Position numbers and translations under genes: made by a program | From: Clostridiales bacterium | GTDB taxonomy: Bacteria > Bacillota > Clostridia > Christensenellales > CAG-138 | DNA length: 64,000 nucleotides | Direction: 5' to 3' | Assembly (NCBI GenBank): GCA_012838425.1 | Contig: DUPG01000008.1 | Coordinates: 1-64,000 of the forward strand | Shown: piece by piece, positions 58,411-64,000 of the stretch | Numbering within the stretch: the first letter of the stretch is position 1 | Layout: each line of letters opens with the position of its first letter | The notes under the pieces: generated by a model | What the model was told of the DNA's origin: nothing | Database searches by the model: none | What the model saw: the letters and a program-made list of their open reading frames with translations, nothing else

Positions 58411-59459
58411 TGAAATGCAGGCACATTCAAATAACTTGTTCATCAGGCGTTTCTAATGTTTATGTTAGAGAGGGCTTATTAAGCCATGCGGCTAAGTTCA
58501 TTCAGCAGAAAAAAGCAGTAATAATAACCGATGATAATGTCGCAAAGCTGTATTTAGGTGATCTGTTAAGGTCATTAGAAGCGCGTGGAATCTCGGCACA
58601 CCCAATATCCATAGGGGTGGGGGAGAGTGTAAAGAGCCTGAAAACAGTTGAGAGAATATACGCCTTTCTGCATGAATGTAAAATCAAGCGCAGCGATTGC
58701 ATAATATCCTTAGGCGGCGGGGTGGCAGGAGATATAGCGGGCTTCGTTGCCGCAACATATATGCGCGGAATAGCATTGGCGCATATACCCACAACAATTA
58801 TAGCGCAGGCGGACAGCAGCATAGGCGGCAAGTGCGGCGTAAACTACAACGGTATTAAGAATCTGATAGGCATATTCTATCAGCCTAACTTGGTATTGAT
58901 AGATACAGGCGTATTAAAAACGCTTTCAAAGCGCGATTTCAACTCAGGCATGGCGGAGGTTATAAAATACGCCGCGCTATTCGATAAGGAAATGTTCTTC
59001 GCATTGGAAACAGCCCCGTATGACTTAGAAGAAATCATATACAAGTGCTGCAAGCTCAAAGCTATTTTGGTGGAAATAGACGAGTTTGACAAGCGCGAGC
59101 GCCACATACTCAATTTCGGGCATACCTTCGGGCATGGCATAGAAGCCGCATCTAATAACGAGCTAACGCACGGCGAAGCGGTAGCAATAGGCATGGTGAT
59201 CGCTTCAAGGCTTGCAGAGAAATACTTTTTCGCAAGCAAAGGCACGACAGACAGGCTAAAAAGGCTGCTTATGAAGTTCTCGTTGCCCACAAGCACCAAG
59301 CTTGATATTATGCCCCATATAGAATTCGACAAAAAGGCTGAAGGAGAGCATATCAATATAATTGCGTTAAAGGAAATCGGGCGCGTTATGAGCATTAGCC
59401 TGCCCTTAGACGAGCTAAAAGCATTCTGCTGCGAAGTGATGAACGAGCTATGCGAATGA
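58407..59459 (+). CDS. aroB: 3-dehydroquinate synthase
   Basis: SLGGGVAGDIAGFVAATYMRGI; PTTIIAQADSSIGGKCGVN; LNFGHTFGHGIEA. Confidence 0.95.
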   Translation: MMKCRHIQITCSSGVSNVYVREGLLSHAAKFIQQKKAVIITDDNVAKLYLGDLLRSLEARGISAHPISIGVGESVKSLKTVERIYAFLHECKIKRSDCIISLGGGVAGDIAGFVAATYMRGIALAHIPTTIIAQADSSIGGKCGVNYNGIKNLIGIFYQPNLVLIDTGVLKTLSKRDFNSGMAEVIKYAALFDKEMFFALETAPYDLEEIIYKCCKLKAILVEIDEFDKRERHILNFGHTFGHGIEAASNNELTHGEAVAIGMVIASRLAEKYFFASKGTTDRLKRLLMKFSLPTSTKLDIMPHIEFDKKAEGEHINIIALKEIGRVMSISLPLDELKAFCCEVMNELCE

Positions 59460-60595
59460 TTATTCATACAAACAAGCTGTCGGGTGAGATAGATATTTCT
59501 GCGCGTATGCCCTCAAAAAGCATTATGCACAGAATGCTGATATGCGCCTCACTCTGCGGTCAAGAAATGCAAGTCAATAACCCTTCTGACGATATATCAG
59601 CCACGCGCGAATGTATGAATTCTCTTTTGAATGATGATAACCCGGTACTGAATGTTCGTGATTCCGCTTCGACATTGCGCTTTTTGATTCCTTTGGCATT
59701 GGCTTTGGACAAGCCTGTAAAATTCGTGTTGGGCGATAGCTTGGCTCGCCGCCCGATTACGGAGTATAATCACCTTTTACCCTATGCAGAATTCGCGTCG
59801 AATGGCAATAATCTTACAGTATCCGGCAAAATATTGCCCGGGAAATATGTGGTAAATTGCGATATTCAGAGCTCGCAATTCGTATCGGGGCTTTTGTTCG
59901 CACTGCCATTGCTTGCAGAGGACAGTCATATAATAATTGAAGAAATTCAGTCGCAAAGCTATGTTGAATTAACTCTTCACACGCTTAAAAGGTTCGGCAT
60001 TGATGTTATCAAAACCGAAAGCGGCTACTGCATACCCGGCAATCAAGCATATAAGAAAGCCGGCGACTTAACTGTCGAGGGCGACTGGTCATACGCTGCG
60101 AACTTCATAGTCGCAAACAAGTTAGGCTCAAAAATCGTGCTGAAAGGGCTTAACACAAGCTCAAAGCAGGGCGACAGCGTGATTCAGAGCATAGACCTAA
60201 CGCAAAAAGAGATAGATGTTTCGCAATGCGTGGATATTTTCCCGATATTAGCGGTGTCAGCGTGCAAAAAGCATGGCGAAACCGTGCTTACAAACGCAAA
60301 AAGACTTAGATTAAAGGAGTGCGACAGGCTGCACGCTATGTATTTAGAATTAAAAAGCTTAGGCGCAGAGGTTTACGAGTATGATTCAGCCCTTAAAATT
60401 ATTGGCAAGGGCAGCTTGCGTGGAGGTAACGTCAGCTCGCATAATGACCATAGAATAGCCATGTGTTTGACTGTCGCCGCGCAGCTTTGCGAAACTCCCG
60501 TGATACTGACAGGCTATGAAGCGGTTAGAAAAAGCGCGCCCGATTTTTTCAGCGACTTTTCGAGCTTAGGAGGCAAATATGAACTCTTGGGGTAA
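59450..60595 (+). CDS. aroA: 3-phosphoshikimate 1-carboxyvinyltransferase (EPSP synthase)
   Basis: PSKSIMHRMLICASL; DSASTLRFLIPLAL; SSQFVSGLLFALPL; HNDHRIAMCLTVAA. Confidence 0.95.
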   Translation: MRMIIHTNKLSGEIDISARMPSKSIMHRMLICASLCGQEMQVNNPSDDISATRECMNSLLNDDNPVLNVRDSASTLRFLIPLALALDKPVKFVLGDSLARRPITEYNHLLPYAEFASNGNNLTVSGKILPGKYVVNCDIQSSQFVSGLLFALPLLAEDSHIIIEEIQSQSYVELTLHTLKRFGIDVIKTESGYCIPGNQAYKKAGDLTVEGDWSYAANFIVANKLGSKIVLKGLNTSSKQGDSVIQSIDLTQKEIDVSQCVDIFPILAVSACKKHGETVLTNAKRLRLKECDRLHAMYLELKSLGAEVYEYDSALKIIGKGSLRGGNVSSHNDHRIAMCLTVAAQLCETPVILTGYEAVRKSAPDFFSDFSSLGGKYELLG

Positions 60596-61652
60596 TATGT
60601 TGAGAATATCCTTGTTTGGTGAATCGCATGGCAAGGCGGTAGGAGGAGTGTTAGACGGTTTGCGTGCGGGAATAGAGCTTGACTTTGCGCAGATAGAACA
60701 GGATTTAGGGCGCAGAAGGCCGCGCACAGCCGCATACTCCACGCAGCGCAGGGAGAATGACGAGTACGAGCTGATTTCCGGCGTTACAAATGGCATAACC
60801 AACGGCGCGCCGCTAACAGTGATGTTCAAAAATAAAGATGTGAAGCGAGACGACTACAAACCACAAATAGCAAGACCCTCCCACGCTGACTTTGCCGCAT
60901 ACATAAAGCATAACGGCTTTTGCGACCTGTCTGGCGGCGGGCATTTTTCAGCAAGGCTTACAGCTCCGCTGGTGTTTTTCGGCGCGATTGCGAGAACAGA
61001 GCTTAGAAAGCAGGGCATAGAGGTATTCTCGCATATCAAGTCAATAGGCGATGTCGAGGACGATTCCTTCAACCCCGTATCTCCGCAGAAGAATGATTTC
61101 GAGCTTGATTTTCCGCTTATAGATAAATCAAAGCGCAAAGCAATGGAAGAATTATTGAGCGAGGTGAAAAGTGAAGGCGACAGCATAGGCGGAGTGGTAG
61201 AGTGCGCAGTAACGGGAGCTCCCGCAGGCTTGGGCGAACCGTTTTTCGATAGCGTCGAAAGCTGCTTGGCGCATTTATTATTCTCAATACCTGCTGTGAA
61301 GGGTGTTGAGTTCGGCGCGGGCTTTGCGCTTGCTAAAATGCGCGGCAGTATAGCTAACGACCGGTTCACAGAAAATCCCACGAATAAATACGGAGTTTCT
61401 ACGCATACCAATAACGCAGGCGGCATAACAGGCGGTTTGACAAATGCAATGCCCATAATATTCAGGGCGGCGTTTAAGCCAATACCGTCAATAGCTAAGC
61501 AGCAATCAGGCATTGATTTGCAAGCCATGAAGCCCGTCAGCGCGAAGGCGGAAGGCAGACACGATGTTTGCGCGGCATTGCGTGGAGCTGTGATTGTTGA
61601 AGCAGTCGCCTGTATTTGCATATACGACTTTATTCTGAGGGAAAAGCAATGA
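60579..61652 (+). CDS. aroC: Chorismate synthase
   Basis: LFGESHGKAVGGVLDGLRAG; RPSHADF; GGGHFSARLTAPLVFFGAIA; GGITGGLTNAMPI. Confidence 0.96.
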   Translation: MNSWGNMLRISLFGESHGKAVGGVLDGLRAGIELDFAQIEQDLGRRRPRTAAYSTQRRENDEYELISGVTNGITNGAPLTVMFKNKDVKRDDYKPQIARPSHADFAAYIKHNGFCDLSGGGHFSARLTAPLVFFGAIARTELRKQGIEVFSHIKSIGDVEDDSFNPVSPQKNDFELDFPLIDKSKRKAMEELLSEVKSEGDSIGGVVECAVTGAPAGLGEPFFDSVESCLAHLLFSIPAVKGVEFGAGFALAKMRGSIANDRFTENPTNKYGVSTHTNNAGGITGGLTNAMPIIFRAAFKPIPSIAKQQSGIDLQAMKPVSAKAEGRHDVCAALRGAVIVEAVACICIYDFILREKQ

Positions 61653-62446
61653 GCGATTCTGCAAAAAAGCCAAGCCTTTCCGATTTGCGCAGGGAAATAG
61701 ACGGGATAGACGCGGAGCTAATGGCACTTTTCGAGCGCCGCTTGCTGTATGTCGAGCAAATAGGCGCAATCAAGCGGCAAGAAGCTAAGCCGATAGAGGA
61801 TAAAGCGCGCGAAAAGCAAATATTGGCGCAAAAAATGAAGCTGCTTGAAACTGAAAGCTACAAGCAGTATGCCGAATTCTTCTTTAATTCTATTTTTACA
61901 GCTTCAAAGGCGTTGCAGCGCGCTATGCAGAACTTCTACCTTATAGGAATGCCCCTAAGCGGTAAAAGCACGCTGGCAAAGCAGCTTTCGCAGGCAACAG
62001 GTATTCCGTTTGTTGATACAGACGCTGAAATCGTGAGAATTACAGGCAATACCATAGAAGAAATATTCGAAAATGAGGGCGAAGAGGCTTTCAGAGAGTA
62101 CGAGCGACAGGCATTAGAGGAAGCGGCATACGAAGGGCAGCTCATTGTGGCAACAGGCGGGGGTGCTTTGACCTATAAGGACAATGCCCGGCTGCTTAAA
62201 GCAAGCGGCAAATGTATTTTTATAGATAAGCCCTTGAATGAGCTATTAGAAGCATATCAAAATGACAATGTCGGCAGACCGCTTATAAAAGACGCGTCAG
62301 ATATTGAAAAGCTGTATTACGAAAGAATCATAGCATATAGAACAACTGCAGATATGATTTACAGCACAAAAGAACCCTTCTCAAAGCTATTGTCCTATGT
62401 GCATGACTGCATCAAGTCAAATTCACTCCCCAAAACAGATTTTTAG
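61649..62446 (+). CDS. Bifunctional chorismate mutase (AroQ-type) / shikimate kinase
   Basis: N-term LRREIDGIDAELMALFERRLLYVEQIGAIKRQ; C-term LIGMPLSGKSTLAKQLSQATGIPFVDTDAEIV and ATGGGALTYKDN. Confidence 0.93.
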   Translation: MSDSAKKPSLSDLRREIDGIDAELMALFERRLLYVEQIGAIKRQEAKPIEDKAREKQILAQKMKLLETESYKQYAEFFFNSIFTASKALQRAMQNFYLIGMPLSGKSTLAKQLSQATGIPFVDTDAEIVRITGNTIEEIFENEGEEAFREYERQALEEAAYEGQLIVATGGGALTYKDNARLLKASGKCIFIDKPLNELLEAYQNDNVGRPLIKDASDIEKLYYERIIAYRTTADMIYSTKEPFSKLLSYVHDCIKSNSLPKTDF

Positions 62447-62599
62447 GGCAAAACAATATATTATTTAATATCCACCGCTTTTTTGAGATTTTGTGCGCTA
62501 TATACATAAATGCAGGCAGATGTGAAAAATGCAGAAGTGTGCATATTAGTCAAAGCTAAACAGCATACTGCAATAATTCACATAAATGAATAATAATTC

Positions 62600-62661
62600 T
62601 TGACATTATTCGCTGCCGCATATATAATTAAATGTATATGTTAGGATAGGGAAATATCCTA
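62600..62661 (+). promoter_or_regulatory. Promoter TTGACA-17-TATAAT (62600-62628) and palindrome TAGGATA-GGGAAA-TATCCTA (62642-62661)
   Basis: Exact consensus boxes with 17-bp spacer; 7-bp inverted repeat at the expected 5' end of the transcript. Confidence 0.65.
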
Positions 62662-62693
62662 TGTATATATTTATCTTCACAGGGGGGAGAAAT

Positions 62694-64000
62694 ATGAGAC
62701 ACAAGAACTCGAAGAGCTTTATTGCAGGCATCTTAGCGGCATTGATGATGCTTTCGTTGATGTCGGGGCTTGCAATAGCGCTAAGTTCTGAGGCAAGCAT
62801 GGCAAACGGCTACAAAATCGTTCAGATGAGCGATGTAACCGTGAACACGAAAAAAGGCAACTATAATCTTATGGACGAGGTAGAAGAAGTTACTATCGAC
62901 CCTAATGAAATCGTATCGATTATGGTTGGCTTGGAGGACGACCCGGTACTCGAAGTTTACGGTACGCTACAGGCTCTCCGTTCGGGTGCAAGAACTCTGA
63001 GTTCGAAGGGTAAAAGCATTGAGCAGTCATTATTAGAAAAGCAAGCTGACATTGCTAATGAAATCTCAACCAAGTTCTTAAACGGCGAAAAAATCAATGT
63101 AAGAAGAAATCTCACACTCCTTTTCAACGGCTTTTCATTCGATGGTCCTTACTATCTGATTGAAAAGATAAAGGGTCTTGATGGTGTTAAGTTCTGTGAA
63201 CCCGTAGCATACTACGATGTTCCTAAGACTGAGTTCGCAGGCACCTTGAAGCCCTCAATGTATGCGGCTGCCGATATGGTTTCGGCGTTCGGCGCATGGG
63301 ATTTGGGCTTTGACGGTGAAGGAACATTGGTCGCGGTTATAGATACCGGCTTATACACCGACCATGAGGCTTTCCAGACAGCTCCCGCAAATCAGAAGCT
63401 GACTCTTGACTCATTGAAGGAGATATTCGAGAATAACAATCTGAAGTGCGAGGATAGATTTAAGGATCTAACCGCTGAGAATTGCTATCTGCGTGAGAAG
63501 GTTCCTTTCACATTCGACTATCACCACAATGATTATGATGTAAACCATGGCCATTCTGCTAACAGCTCCGACCATGGTACGCATGTTGCGGGTATCTCCG
63601 TTGCTGATCCGCAGCATGAGATGAACGGCTTGGAAGGCGTTTACGCACGCGGCGTTGCTCCTAAAGCACAGCTTGCGGTAATGAAGGTATTCCCCGACCA
63701 AGGCGGCGGCGCAGCATGGGACAATACAATTGCAGCTTTGGAAGACTGTATATATCTTGGCGTTGATGTTGCGAACCTGAGTCTTGGCTCACCGCTTGGC
63801 TTCCCCACGCAGAGCCAGACATACGCAAAGATTTACGACCTGCTCAACGATAACGGCGTTTCATTGTCCGTAGCGGCAGGCAACGATTACAGCTCAGGTT
63901 ATTCAAACACTTGGGGCAAGGACATGAACATAACCCGCCACCTCGATTCGAGCATGGTAGGTTCACCCTCAACATATGCTGATTCACTTTCAGTTGCAGC
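62694..64000 (+). CDS. Secreted S8 subtilase-family serine protease, truncated by window end
   Basis: Signal peptide from MRHKNSKSF; TLVAVIDTGLYTDHEAF (Asp), SSDHGTHVAGI (His); open frame to 64000, absent from the supplied ORF track for lack of a stop. Confidence 0.9.
   Translation, partial: MRHKNSKSFIAGILAALMMLSLMSGLAIALSSEASMANGYKIVQMSDVTVNTKKGNYNLMDEVEEVTIDPNEIVSIMVGLEDDPVLEVYGTLQALRSGARTLSSKGKSIEQSLLEKQADIANEISTKFLNGEKINVRRNLTLLFNGFSFDGPYYLIEKIKGLDGVKFCEPVAYYDVPKTEFAGTLKPSMYAAADMVSAFGAWDLGFDGEGTLVAVIDTGLYTDHEAFQTAPANQKLTLDSLKEIFENNNLKCEDRFKDLTAENCYLREKVPFTFDYHHNDYDVNHGHSANSSDHGTHVAGISVADPQHEMNGLEGVYARGVAPKAQLAVMKVFPDQGGGAAWDNTIAALEDCIYLGVDVANLSLGSPLGFPTQSQTYAKIYDLLNDNGVSLSVAAGNDYSSGYSNTWGKDMNITRHLDSSMVGSPSTYADSLSVA

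Noticed and set aside
60854-61621. Minus-strand 255-aa ORF antisense to aroC
   Set aside because: Antisense shadow of a highly conserved gene; no family signature. Same reasoning for other antisense ORFs such as 12321-12956, 26523-27071, 58880-59467 and 55388-55903.
1-64000. CRISPR arrays, prophage, IS transposases, integrative elements
   Set aside because: No regularly spaced direct repeats and no transposase, integrase, capsid or Cas-like ORFs were seen in the window.

Overview
The window is a contiguous chromosomal segment from a low-to-mid GC, Firmicutes/Clostridia-like bacterium (taxonomy inferred from gene content only). Most of it is housekeeping: a Crp/Fnr regulator with an orphan ABC importer, ctpA-like protease, DAHP synthase, a potABCD polyamine operon with an XRE-cupin regulator, PBP2/mreD/mreC/mreB, queA, a KamA-family aminomutase, Maf, YebC, a two-component system, recD2/comF, darA-holB-ricT-truA-yigZ, an [FeFe] hydrogenase, tRNA-Ser, ireB-ruvX-DUF1292-radC, serS, argS, a shikimate cluster (aroB-aroA-aroC-CM/shikimate kinase) and a subtilase cut off at the window end. 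The strongest unusual signal is a pair of proteins sharing a ~160-aa type IV prepilin-like N-terminal module fused to unrelated cargo. One (49762-51102, minus) fuses the module to a complete BtuF-like corrinoid-binding domain. It lies upstream of FecCD-type permease and ATPase genes and behind a recognisable cobalamin riboswitch, suggesting a prepilin-anchored B12 uptake protein in place of the usual lipoprotein. The other (5989-10005) fuses the module to nine InlB-type repeats and a GLUG-rich C-terminus, behind a ~290-nt leader with strong hairpins. Other observations: a 187-bp TIR-bounded hairpin-train element with decayed relatives, paired operator-like palindromes around the XRE-cupin promoter, a frameshifted lipoprotein gene, a likely AUA-initiated TtcA-like gene, and an aminomutase carrying glutamate-type rather than lysine-type specificity residues. 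All calls are by eye; no database searches were run.
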